DNA of 64,000 nucleotides, taken from contig NC_060213.1 in assembly GCF_021130785.1 (NCBI RefSeq), forward strand, positions 66,305,001 to 66,369,000, read 5' to 3'. Made by a program: the position numbers and the translations under genes. Below, one piece after another: positions 1 to 11,800 of the stretch. How positions within the stretch are numbered: the stretch's first letter is position 1; each line of letters opens with the position of its first letter. This DNA is from Homalodisca vitripennis (taxonomy: Eukaryota > Arthropoda > Insecta > Hemiptera > Cicadellidae). The notes under the pieces are model-generated. The model did no database searches. It saw only the letters and a program-made list of their open reading frames with translations, and had not been told where the DNA came from.

Positions 1-104
1 CGAGAATGCACATCATTAGTAAGGATGTAGCAATACATGCATTGAAATCAATGGCATTTCGATCTTTTAATTCTGAAAATTGATTAAAATCTATATCTCT
101 CCAG

Positions 105-3100
105 GAAGTGGCCACATGTGTATCCAGCTGGACGTATCAAAGAGGGATGCTGTGGGAGCAGCAGTAGCTGAGGTTACGAAGAAGTTCTCCTCTCCACCCA
201 CCATCGCAGCCAACTGTGCCGGACTCATGTTACACCAAAGTCTGGAGGACCTTACTGAGGAAACCTACAACAAAATATTTAATGTTAATGTCAAGGTTAG
301 ATTTGAATGATTCTAATTATTTGAGGTAATCGGGATAGTAGATTTTAATTACAACCGTTCCTCTTAACTATTCTGAAATACCCCTCCCTACCATAACCCT
401 ATCTACTTGGTATACTTGCTTCTTTAATATTTAAATGTATTTTAATTCTTTTACGATGAATCCTATTGACATTACCATCCCATATTACTATCGACCTATC
501 TCTCATATTTATCCACTTCACTACCTTTGAGTATTCTGAAGATCGTCAAGTTACTGGATGATATTGAACATTCTAAAGTAGAAAGAAAAATAAATTAAAA
601 CATTTTTTTAACAAACAAATTTTGTACTTTCGGACAAAAAAATAAAATTAGAACTTCCTGCCAATAGAATTCCAAAATTTGAGCTTCCGGCATTCTCATT
701 TCTTTATTTCTGAATTATGAAAGCTTCTAGCTCATAGGCTGAACTCCTGTAGTCTGTAAACTCTGGATAACTGGTAGCTCTCAGACTCTTTGAACACCCA
801 GCTTCTGGTAACTGTTGGCATATGAATAATTCCTTCCCGTTGGAATCGTCAGAGTTTCTCAGTTTATGAGATTTCAATCAATGAAATGTCAAGGTATACG
901 GGATGTTTCCTTCTTCTAAGAACTCTTGATCCTATGAACTTTCCTAGTCTTAAATATTAAGGTTTCTAAGAGTACCAAGCTACAGAGTAAGACATTTCCT
1001 TAATTTTTCCTCATATTCTTCGGGAGGAATAAAAGTGAAAAAGCTTATTTTTAGGTTTGCCACCTGGAAATTCAGTTAAGTAGAGTAACACGATCTAGAA
1101 GACCTAAATATTTTAATGTTGAAGTAAGCGGAATAATAGAAGGAAGTACGTTACAATATCTCAATAAAACTGATACGTCTTTTGCAACAATTTTAAACTA
1201 ACATATTATTATACTTAGACATACAATATCTGACGAAATGTGCACTAAATGTGAGAACTAATGGTGGCGTAATGAATGAAACGTAAAAAGGTTTTAATTG
1301 AGCAGAGGTGTTATCTCAATAAGTTTGAAGCTATCTCAAGAAACGAGCAAACAGGTGTTAAACGTTTTGTTTACCTCTTTTATCATAAAACAAGTTTTCC
1401 GATGAACTAAAGTAAAAAGATGTTTCTCATTAAAAGACCTCACTTTTTTACCTCTTAAATATCTGAAAAAATAACTATTAAGTGTTATAGTTTAATAATA
1501 TGCTTCTTTTTGTAGGATATATCAGTACTTGCTTTATCATAACTGGAACTCAATTAGAATTATATATTTTTACGATTAGTACATTCTCACCAATAAACTG
1601 CAAGCAGGTTTGAATCTTTTACATATATACATATGTAAATCTGTCAAAATTTAAAAAGCTAAATCCGTAATTTTCCAGACTGTTTCAGTCCGATTGGCCC
1701 AATAAAAACCTTAAAATTGTGTTTCCTTTTGTATGATAACCAAATGAATTCATTACTAATTGCGTACTTGTTACAAAACGCATCACTAAAAGTTCTAATT
1801 CAAAACACATAGAACAGGATTTTTAGTTTTGAATAATGTGAATGAATATACCATAGTAAATTATTAATGATTAATTTGAATAACTATGCCAGAGACCACA
1901 TAGGGTGTTACATTTTAACAGGAATTAGTATGTAAGCCTAATCTAGGGAGCTCCTCTTTTTAAACTTTGTAATAATTTTAATAACATTTTACAACTTTTA
2001 AACCTTAAAAACACAGTATTTAAATAAACAAAAAATCATGAATGTTAGCTTTTTTCCAATTGTGATAATGGATTTGTAATTGGCAAAAGCATGATGACAA
2101 AGAACCTTATTTCAGATTTCAAATTAAAACTAGTGATTTTTCTCTTTAAGTCGTGACTGCACTTACAGCGCTTTCCAGGAGTATCTAAAATATGGAAATC
2201 TGTATATTTTGTTAATTGTTAATAGAGGAATGTACTCGTAGGAACGTATCTAACGTATTTTGACATTGTTTATTGCTTACTGTGAAACGTTGTATAGCAC
2301 GCTTGTAAGTTAAAACCTCTGAATATTTTCAGGGCACGGTGTGGGTGACTCAAGCGGTGTGTCGAGAGTTAGTTGCGGCCAAAAAGAAAGGCTCCATCAT
2401 CAACATATCCAGCATGGCGAGACACGGGCATCCCTGCCTATCTATCTACGGGGCGACCAAGGGTGCCGTGGAAGTGTTTTCTATATCGACTGCCAAGGAA
2501 TTTGGGCCGTAAGTTGTTTGAAAAATGTCTTACAGATTTTTCAGTTATTTAAGAAAACAATAAGCTTGAGTCTAAGTAACAAACTTCATTCAGTGTAAGG
2601 GTCATGTTGGCGTAGTGGAAGATTTACTCTGTTCCAGCACAGGACAAAATTGCGCAATGTGACCTATAACATGAGTTCAAAGCCTTATTTCAAATTAAAG
2701 ATTATATTTCGAATATATATTTTTGAAACCAACGATAAAAAGATCAAGAATAGTTTATGAGATGAATCAATAGAATATTTTTTATATAGAACAAGTGAGA
2801 CAGCGTAAACATTGAGTGCTAATCTTAGATTGCTCATTTACCCTAAGGCCAATAAAACTGTAAAAGCACTAAAGACAAGGAAGCCTGGATAAACCTTATT
2901 AAGTTTGTAAATTTGTAAGGAGGAGATTATGAGGTCAATATAAAAACCTTATGAATCTTAGAACTAGAGGTATTTACAAGACTCCTGTAACGTTTCGGAA
3001 TTACATGCTGCCACAATATTTGGAAATAAGAGCGCGTATGAGTTAAAGAGAAAATATTTGAACTTTATAGGTCACTGTGAGTACATTGGGAAATATTCTG

Positions 3101-3890
3101 CACTTTAGTTCTCCATGAAGTATCCCAGCTTCTCTGCAGAAAAACAGTGATCTTGTCTTAGCCCAAACTCATGCTGAGGCGATTGGTTTTATGAATTGAT
3201 TAATTTATAATTTAGGTTTTATATAGATCCAGTTATAAAGATGATTTAAAATAATTTGATTTAAATGTTTAGCCATGGGATCAGGATTAACGTTGTCGCC
3301 CCAGGGTTCATAGATACTGCTATGATGGTCCCCTTCCCGGAGGACCTCAAGAAAGTCTACTCGGACAGTAATCCTCTCAACAGGCCTGGCAAGCCTGAAG
3401 GTTTGTTTTAAACTCTGATATCATTTTGATAAAATATAAGTTGAATTAATAGATGGAAATACAGAGTCTGTGACTTTGAACGGGAAGTGGTTTTACAAAC
3501 TGTATTGTATTATATACAGATTGATCTCTCAAACGGATGGCACAAACTTCTGTGTCTGATAGTAATCATCATTTCAAACAAAAAATGTTATATAAGCATA
3601 AGTCGAGAAATGTGTGGTTTAGCCATATATATTAATAGAGTAAAATATATTGTAACAATTGTTATTTTTAAATGTATACAAATGAAAATATCATTTTATA
3701 TTGAATTCCTATAAATATAAGAATAAACACCTAATACATACAATAATATTTTGATGTATATTTAATGGGGTGTTATTTATAATATATATGTATGTTTCCA
3801 GAAATCGCAGAGGTGATTGCTTTCCTTGCTTGTAACAAAAGTTCCTATGTAAACGGCACTTTCATGTACGTACATGGAGGACATCTTTAA
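105..3890 (+). CDS. Short-chain dehydrogenase/reductase copy A, HSD17B8-like (3' four exons; 5' end outside window)
   Basis: Exons read as 105-295, 2333-2508, 3273-3400 and 3802-3890 (TAA stop). All junctions are AG..GT and the phases (1, 0, 2, 1) join into one open frame of about 194 codons. Visible SDR marks are the NAG-type motif ANCAGL in the first exon, the catalytic Ser in NISSM and YGATK (Tyr and Lys) in the second, and HGIRIN followed by APGFIDTAM (the PG..T cofactor-loop motif) in the third. The start codon, TGxxxGIG loop and acidic NAD-selecting residue must lie on two exons upstream of base 1, judging from copy B. By family this is a soluble NAD(P)(H) oxidoreductase. The closest family I recognise is estradiol 17-beta-dehydrogenase 8, which in animals acts as the 3-ketoacyl-ACP reductase alpha subunit of mitochondrial fatty acid synthesis; the substrate here is inferred. 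Its tandem paralogue starts at 8865. No break is seen in this copy. Confidence 0.88.
296..2332 (+). other. Intron of SDR copy A (phase 0)
   Basis: Donor GTTAGA (a weak match to GTAAGT) after 295 and acceptor TTTTCAG before 2333. AT-rich, with no coding segment or recognisable mobile element inside. Confidence 0.7.
2509..3272 (+). other. Intron of SDR copy A (phase 2) with a possible tRNA-derived remnant
   Basis: Donor GTAAGT after 2508, acceptor TTTAG before 3273. Around 2605-2690 there is an A-box-like stretch (TTGGCGTAGTGGA) and, about 55 bases later, a B-box-like GAGTTCAAAGCC. This spacing resembles the RNA polymerase III promoter of a tRNA-derived SINE, but the copy is worn and the call is weak. 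Confidence 0.45.
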
Positions 3891-3908
3891 GTGGAATCTT
3901 GGAAAAAA

Positions 3909-3914
3909 AATAAA
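3909..3914 (+). promoter_or_regulatory. Polyadenylation signal of SDR copy A
   Basis: AATAAA lies 19 bases after the TAA stop of copy A, followed by a T/GT-rich stretch. This gives a very short 3' UTR, as is common in compact insect genes. Confidence 0.55.
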
Positions 3915-4540
3915 TTAAGTGTGTTTTCCATCTTTGTGTTTTATTCTCCTTGTCATATCAAACTCCTTTAATTACGGTAAAACAGTCGAAATTATTGAAG
4001 GAGCTAGTATATAGAGGTCCATTCACAACTCTGGTAACTTTTAACAAAGAGGCACAAGATAATAATACTGTAATGAACAATTTACTTGGACATATAGTGA
4101 TGGATTTACTCACTGGCATAGACTATGGTCTTACAAGCCAAACGATTCTGGAAGCGGACGAGAGACTCCAAGAGATCCAGAGAAACAGGTACAGTTCTGA
4201 TAGTGCAGCGATAATTGGCTTAATAATAACTAGTTTACACTGTGGACTACTTCCCGATAGTTGTATAGCTTAAATAAAAAATTTAAATTTGTTATATTCC
4301 ATCTTTGAGTTATTTAACTTCACTTGGAATTCCAGGAATTTAAAGAGGGATATAAAAACAGTTAAATTAATACAAACAACGTAATCCCGCTTGGTGGTAA
4401 GCGGGATGTACCAAGTTAACAGATCCACTATATAAAACGCACAATCCTTCAAAGAGCACCAGATATAATTGAGCACTAGAAGCAAAAAATGGCTTGAAAA
4501 TTAGTTTTAAGAAAATTTGACTATGGATATGGGTGATAGC
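3915..4540. other. Spacer between SDR copy A and a hAT-like element
   Basis: Contains an open frame on the + strand, 3950-4273 (107 codons, no ATG until 4072), directly after the SDR A polyadenylation signal. I do not recognise the product and composition does not set it apart from its surroundings. A donor-like AG|GTACAG lies near 4190. It is recorded as an unexplained ORF, not called a gene. Confidence 0.3.
4533..4540 (+). repeat. Left target-site duplication GTGATAGC of the hAT-like element
   Basis: Identical to 7150-7157, directly abutting the CAGTGGCG terminus. Confidence 0.75.
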
Positions 4541-7149
4541 CAGTGGCGTAGCGAAGGGGGGGGTCCAGGGGGTCCGGACCCCCCCCCGAAATTTTAAGAC
4601 GTATTAAAAAATAAAGCATGGAGCAGGAGAAAAAAAGGAGAGTTATCATTTACTCTTGTCTACAAACATTAAATTGATTGATTTAATTGAATAAAGTGAC
4701 CGTTGTTAAAAAATATAATTGTCCTTTCGTTTTAAATCATAAAGTGTCAAACGATACTTTTGGGGCTCGGCCTTTCGGATAGTGTAGTGTAATCACGGTA
4801 TTGCTATAGAGCGCGGTCACGTGATGTCGCAAAGCAACCTAAATTGTAACACGGCGAACATTCTACCTCCAGCGCTCGTTGCGTAAAACAACTACTGGAA
4901 CAACATAAGTGACATCTTCAAGAAGATGGCACAGCGTGCCTTTGGAAGCGCCGGGAAGCCAGCTAAGAGGCCTAGCTCTCCACCTGCCAGCTCGGCGCCT
5001 AAGAAGGTCGCTGCTCCAACAAAGGGCCTTTTTAAAGGCCACAACGTCACCACTACTACTGTGACATCTGACCAACCTACGGGTTTCGGTTTCAACGCCC
5101 AGGATACCCTTGCTGTTCCTGGACAGTGTTCCGGACTGGCCTACCCACGCCAAGAAGTTGGAGGAGTTAGCGCGGGGGACGGCCTGACGACAACATTCCA
5201 CCGTGCTCACTATCGCTTGATAGTGACCACCGTGGAGGACTTCAGGGCAGTTCAGCGGTGCCTATGTTCCAAGAAGCTGCCCTTCTACACTCACAACCTT
5301 GGGCGTGAAAGATCGCTTAAGGTTGTGATCAGCGGACTGCCCGACACCGATGATGTGGAGCTCTTCGATGTCTTAACTGACGAGGGCTTCGCCGTCGACG
5401 AGGTTGCACGACTTCGGACAGCCAGGGGACCTACCAGGAGCTGGCTGATCACGCTAACCAGGGGACAGTGAGCGAGAGAATCCTGACACCAAGCGGGCTT
5501 GCCAAATCTACAACGTAACAAGCCTGCTCCATGTCAGGGTCTCAGTCACTGTCTACAAGAAGCCGGTCGGCCCGCCGCAGTGCTACTGGTGCCCAAGATT
5601 TTGGCCACGGCTCCGGCAACTGCGGGAGGCCGAGAAAATATGTCTGACTGGGGGGGGAGGGAAATCATCTGAAGATGAACTGCCCCAAAGTCTCGACGGA
5701 GAAGGGTCACTGCTGCAATTGTGGCGGCGATCACAACGCCAACTATCGTGGTGTCCAGCCTACAAAGAGGCCAGAGCGGCAGCTGTCCAATTAGGCTGCA
5801 AGTCCCCGGCCTACCAAACCAGCGGCGAGGCGATCAACGGCCCAGCCGCCCAAGCGACCAGCGCGAGATGAGTCACCAGCGGACTCCGTATCGGAGAGTG
5901 AAGCTGAGGAAGGACATGCCGCAGAAGAAGAAGCGCCGGAGGAAACCCCAGAACAGAACCCAGCCAACCGACTTCCTCGCCCGCCGGCATCTGTGGCTGA
6001 CCTTCCGGTCACACAGAGGCCCAGGGCGACTCCCAGGCAGAAACTAGAGTGGCCACATACACCAGCCACTCTGCCGCAACAAAAACGGAGGCCGCCAGCA
6101 GCTGATGCAGCAGCAGAACCAGCCTCCCCCGCCCAGCGCAGCTGACCGCCCTCACCCGGCTCTTCAATGAAGCTGTGGCCCTCAGTTGGCACACCGACCA
6201 ACTGCTAGACTGCTGCAGGAGTAAATTGTACAGTTGACAGGCAAGTCATTGAGCTCAACTTGCTCAGATACTGCCCACAGACCAGGAGGAAGCGCCCAGA
6301 GGCCATCCTAGCGACCCGACTTGGACTTGGACAGTTTAAATTAGCGACCACTTCGTTCAAATTCGTCTTGGGGACGTAAAATGGCTGCTTAGAATTAAGT
6401 CACGACGTTTATTTAGTGTCATTAAACTGTAGACGTGTATATAATTATCGAAAAAAAATATAAAAGATCACTTTCGGTCGGAAGAATACACTTTAAAAGC
6501 TCTACTGATAAGAAGTTCCGATTTTTTTTTCTCGATAATTATATATTTATTCGTCGGCGTTGAATTAATACCTAAAATCAATGTCCTAACAAAATTATAA
6601 ATACCACTTTTACCTCAACCACTCAACCAGTGAAATCCAAAGTAGCCGAACTTCTAATCAGTTTAGAGTTTTTCCGGTACATTTTTTTTTCCGATCGTTT
6701 AGTTTGATCTGTACCCGAGCAACGCTCGAAAAATTGCCCTCCTTTTCTAAAGGGTTTCGGCCGTCAGTGGCCCAATGTCCCCGAAGGGGTATTTCATTTT
6801 TTCCACAGAATATAGTTGTGTCAATTATATGCTTGAGTGAAGCTCTGTTTTGTTCTTTTTTCTTTCTTATCCAGTGAATCCAACGTCACTTTGGAGCCTT
6901 ATACTCGGCCAGAATCGAACTTCGTAAAGTTTCTGTAGCTATACAAGAAAATTTGTGGTACTAGAGTTGCTGTGAGAGTTTGAATTTTTGCCTTATCTTT
7001 CCACTTTTCTATAAGGCGTAGTTACTAAAGCTCCATATTTTTGGTATTTACCTTTTACCAGTGAACTCATTGGCAAATAACACACAAAACGTCCCCGGAT
7101 CTTCCAGTTTTCGGACCCCCCCCGAACGAAATTTCTGGCTACGCTACTG
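4541..7149. mobile_element. hAT-like DNA transposon (8-bp target duplication), non-autonomous, with an internal LINE ORF1 relic
   Basis: The element begins CAGTGGCGTAGC and ends with the complement of CAGTAGCGTAGC, a 12-bp terminal inverted repeat with one mismatch. G-rich tracts and GGTCCGGACC-type palindromes lie just inside both ends. The flanking bases GTGATAGC occur at 4533-4540 and again at 7150-7157, a perfect 8-bp direct repeat. Eight-base duplications with a CAG..CTG terminus fit the hAT superfamily; P elements also make 8-bp duplications. No hAT transposase frame is visible. Instead, a GC-richer block (about 4870-6350) contains a decayed gag-like ORF1. The rest (6360-7100) is AT-rich and includes a foldback at about 6440-6550. 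Confidence 0.7.
4926..6345 (+). pseudogene. Decayed Jockey-like non-LTR retrotransposon ORF1 (gag-like nucleic-acid-binding protein)
   Basis: An intact frame runs from ATG 4926 to a stop at about 5471 (181 codons). It starts with a basic, Ala/Pro/Ser/Lys-rich region and ends in a fold matching the Pre_C2HC module found before zinc knuckles in insect gag-like ORF1 proteins (SLKVVISGLPDTDDVELFD...RSWLITLTRG, shown in part). After the stop the similarity continues in shifting frames: CYWC near 5580, HLKMNCPKVSTEKGHCCNCG near 5668-5727, then GGDHNANYRG. These are CCHC zinc knuckles that bind nucleic acid. At least three frame changes separate the pieces, and a Pro/Arg/Gln-rich tail follows to about 6345. 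In a LINE this protein packages the RNA; no reverse transcriptase follows here. The block lies wholly inside the hAT-like element. Confidence 0.75.
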
Positions 7150-7157
7150 GTGATAGC
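7150..7157 (+). repeat. Right target-site duplication GTGATAGC of the hAT-like element
   Basis: Identical to 4533-4540, directly abutting the element terminus CGCTACTG. Confidence 0.75.
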
Positions 7158-8789
7158 TGTAAGTTCCAATGAGAGGAGCTGCCACAAAACCGGCACGTGG
7201 TAGTTTAGCACCGAAAAAGTGACCCTAATTTTGTCAGTTATAAGATTTAACTGCGATCCAATGGTATATTCTCTTCTGTTTCCTCGTGAAGAACCTCGAT
7301 TGGGTAAAAAAACTCAGATAACGTTTTTGTCTAAACTTTTTGTGTATTAATAATATACACGTAATTTTATTTTTTGGAAAAGATAATGATGTTTAAAGTT
7401 TGTTTTTGATGAAGGAGTAATTGTGAAGGAAAGATCATTTTTGAGTTTTTTACATTTGCGGCCGTTAGGTGATACAAGAAATTAGTAACACTACGTTTCG
7501 ACATCCGCAATCTAACCTCTTCATCAGGGGGATAACCGACCTAATATATAAATACAAACTAAGTCAAATAAACAAATGAAACCAAAGTGCTGTAAAACGC
7601 ATAAGTCTGAAGTCACAACAACCACTAAAACTGTTTTGGATACTGTGCATGAAGTTGACAAAGTTTCCTTCATATAATGATGTCAAGTGGCTGGAAGTAT
7701 TTGGGTTACATTTTATGATTTAATGTAATATGAATTCATATTACTTCATTTTAATGCCAAGTCAACAAATTACTGATCTTTATAATTACTATACTCAAGG
7801 GTTGCATGTAAAATTGCAATACTTATTTCTTTGCTACGAAAACTGATATTTTATCACTTACTTCTTTAATGATCTAAAGTGGTTGAATTTAAAGAAATAT
7901 TACTGGTAAATACAGACGTATGTGTTAAGAGCCTCCTATTTTAAAATAATGGTGAATATATTTTTCAATTAAGACATTTTTTTAGCTTGCATATGATTAC
8001 AAATTTGTTAGTATTGTTTATTGTGTAATTAATAGTTTTTTAACTATGAGGAAATATTAATATACCTTCAGTGAAAGTCACTGGACTCGTAGCCACTAAA
8101 AGCCCCACCGGCCCAGGCATCATTCCCTCTCGGAACTACTTTCCACATTACTCTAAGAGGATGTCTACTTAGGCTAACAGAGGATTCCTACAGTATCAGG
8201 CCATCGGTTGAGTAACACTGGGACTGTATTACTGTTATTCTAACTTATAGGTTTCAGTCCCCCCCACATCATAATCAGAGACAGTATTCCAAGTCTGTCT
8301 GTAAGACCATTTCCAGAAAAATGGTGTCCGGCGAGGATTGAAATATGGCAAGCTCAATTCTCCTTTTGTTTTCTCACCGTCTGCAGAAGAAGAGCGTGTG
8401 GTTGATGTCGTTGTGCTTTGCATCCTCATCTTAAACAAGTACGATTGAAACTTTTCATGACCTGAGGAACTGGGTCAGATAAAAATTTACCTCCACATTT
8501 TTTTGGCCCACTTATTATCTCAGGTCTCTAATCAGTCTGGCCACCCACAGTCCTCTGCTCTCTAGCAGCCATCGTTTCTACCAGTCCCTGTTCTCAATGT
8601 TGTGTTCTCAAGTCTCAGTACGATATACCACCCGCTTCCTTTCAAAGTGATCAGATCGATTTCGATGGCCCCACCCACCACGAGAACGGCTGGTTCGGAG
8701 AAAAGTACCCACTCTCGATCCGGAGTGCCCCTTTTCTCCCTACGTACATTTTGGGTGGTGGGAGAAGAATTTGAGATAGTACAAGATGA
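7158..8789. other. Spacer upstream of SDR copy B, with a Penelope-like repeat motif
   Basis: About 7450-7560 carries CGTTTCGACATCC...TCTAACCTCTTCATCAGG, the complement of a CTGATGAAGAG...CGAAACG motif. This motif is typical of Penelope-like and related retroelement ends and is related to the repeats at 15.4 and 52.4 kb. The stretch 8040-8760 is richer in C/T with no convincing frame. It may contain distal promoter sequence of SDR B. Confidence 0.4.
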
Positions 8790-8819
8790 TATAAGCCCTT
8801 AGAGCTGTTTACAATCATT
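8790..8819 (+). promoter_or_regulatory. Candidate core promoter of SDR copy B (TATA box and initiator)
   Basis: TATAAG at 8790-8795 is followed by an initiator-like TCATT at 8815-8819. The A at 8817 sits 27 bases after the first T of the TATA box, the usual spacing. It would give a 48-base 5' UTR before ATG 8865. Inferred from sequence only. Confidence 0.4.
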
Positions 8820-8864
8820 GGCTTATCAAAAACTTGAACAGAAAGTACCAGACAGCTCAGTGAC

Positions 8865-11800
8865 ATGGCAACGTTTACCTCAAGTGATATTGCTTTCGTG
8901 ACAGGTGAGAAGTGGCTTGATGTGATCAATTTCCTGTTTTGATCGCAAAGATGTATAAAGCAGTAAAATTATGAATTCAAATGTATAATTTCTCATATTG
9001 TTAAAAATAATTTCATTAAATACAGCAAAATATTTATTCACACATTTAAGTAAGTTTGTAGATATGAATAAATTATTATTAAAATTATGTAATTTTTAAA
9101 CAAAACAGTACAAGTGTACTGATAAGTAATGTTTATTGATAAGTTATTCTATTTCTTATTTATCAGTTAGTTCTTATATAATCCCCATAGATGTTGGTAC
9201 CAACTAATAGTTGGACACGTTTATCCATCATATCCACAAAAATACATACTGAGCAATATTTATAAAGTTTATATTACATAAATCCCTTTAAAGTAACCTG
9301 GGTCCGAAATTTGCAATTTATGCACATTTCTAAATGGATCTCTCTGCGTTCTTTCAATTTTTGAGGAGTCGTTTTGGATTATTATTTACATACAATTACT
9401 GAAGCTTACATTAAAATTAGATGGAAACAAACTACTTCTCACCGTTCAAACAACTCTCTTCCATAGTTTAAAATTATTTTCCTATATTACTTATTTCAAT
9501 TTTATGTATTATGGAAAAAATTGGTGGGCCGACACGTATTTTTAGTTTTTTTCAAACACTTGGCGTGCATTTCAAATATTAAATTTGTCTAATATGTTCT
9601 CGTAGGAGATGCATTAGGTTTTAAAGTAAAATGTTCTATCTGTTTGTATTGTTTAATATTATATTATTAATATTCTTAAACATATTTCTATATTCCTCTA
9701 GTATTTATAAAAAAGTTGAACTGTCCGTAATAAAATCCGCATTATCGCACCACTGTTCTACTATCCTGGTTATCAACTAATAGAAATCTTAAAATTAAAA
9801 TTCTGTACTCGGAACAAGTACCAGTTTTAATTCTGGAATCATATTTATGTTTACTTCAAAATGGTCTGAGGATAATGAATATAAATTTTACATAAGTACA
9901 AACTGTTTGTTTCTTCGTACGTTATTGGGCATTTTTACATTTGTCTTGTGGATAACCATGAGGGATTGACATATGAGATTTCAACATTTTTGGTGGATTG
10001 GTGGGTAAGAATTTGTCTGAACATTGTATTAGGCCATCGATATGAGATTATTTTTATATAGAAAAGATAGAATTCTTTGATGATCTTATTCCTCCATGGG
10101 ACATAGCTGAGCATTAGCGAAACCTATAAATTAGTGTAATATCTCGTCAATGAGTTGAAATTGTCATTTGAAATTTATGTATTTTATGTTTGCTAGGTTA
10201 GTGCTAGGTTCTGTTTGTGTGTTTGTTTTCTGCTGGATATTTCATTAACGAATTTAGCTATGGACCTGAAGTTTTAAATGCGACTTCAGAAAATCCTGTT
10301 ATATTTTACGTAGTGTTGCATACAGGCCTTGTTCTTATATGTATTCGACGTAAGGTTTACATTCAATAAACCTCCATTAAGTGCAGTAAAAGCACCTAAC
10401 ACCACCAAATTAAGTCCTATGCCTTAAAGAGATGTCTTAATTTCTGAAAGTAATTCCACAAAGTTATTTTGATTGATCATCATATTAAGATGTTTTATAT
10501 ATCGGATGAACTAAAAACAGTCACTCATCCGGAAATTATGGAGGAGCTACTAGCATTAGTATGGGTCTCGGCTTAAGAAGCGATTCAATCGTCCTGAGAA
10601 TTAAATTACGACAACAGAACAGGCAATTAGTCTGGAAAAGTCTTTAATGTAAACAATCTTGCGTGTATAAAGCAAATTAAAAAATTTTTGGTGATTAACT
10701 GTAATGAAAGGGTACTTGAAAGTGTATGCAAGCAATACCGTTTAGTAGTAAAAATTGAGCTTACTAGTTATTATGTTTGAACAGCGGTATTGTATTTAAG
10801 TTAAACACAAATATTCTACTCTATTCAGATATATAAAAGGTTATAATATTGTAATGTAATGTTATATTAATATGTCTTTAAACCGATTTGTACTATTTAA
10901 TATGTTCTCAATCAATATGTGTTTAATTACGATACAAATTTAATTGAACATTTCCATAATATAATTTTAAATAGCCAAATGAAATCGGATTGGTGGTATA
11001 AGGAATTGCGTAAAAGAAACTAACGATCTCAGGCAAGGGATTCTTTTATCTAAGGCCACGTTGTTGTGCGTTATCATAGTCATTTGTAAAGACACGTATC
11101 TTATCGTTCAGAAGATTATAATAATTTGAAGAATTCTTATTTACGAGGGGAATTTTATAGAGTAATATTTACGTTTGCGCACTTATACATATACTTTTTT
11201 TTGGACGTGGTATAAGGTTTTTTATGATCTCGAAAGTTGTATTTAGATGTGAAATAGTTCCACATAAATCGTAATTTTTACTTAAATTGTAAACATTTAA
11301 AATGATTTTTAAATAAATAAACAGTAATTGTAATATCAATAAAAATGTTCAAATGTGGAAACCGTATGAACAAAAAACAGCGGTAGAACTTTGTTATTTT
11401 CAACTTTATGAAACAATCTAGACTTTAGAATTAACCAAATCCTAGATTACTATTTTGATGTGTTAAAAAAAATGCATTGTATAATGGAGTTTCTTTAATA
11501 ATCTCCTTTAAATGACGTATAGAAATGTTGCATATTTACTATATTAGTAAATACACTTCATTTTCATAGTTTTTATTTAAGGCAAAACGGTAATCTGATA
11601 TTTTGTCGGATCAAAACTATAAAGTACTTTCATAAATCAGATCTTACTTTTTTACACACTTTGAATGAAGATTGTAAGCGATTGTAAAATACAACAAGCA
11701 ATATATTTTGAAAAAAAAAAAAATATAAAAGGATAATTCTTCTGGAATACGTGCATGGAAACCAATAAAACATTATTTAAGATTGAGAGTTATTTTTACC

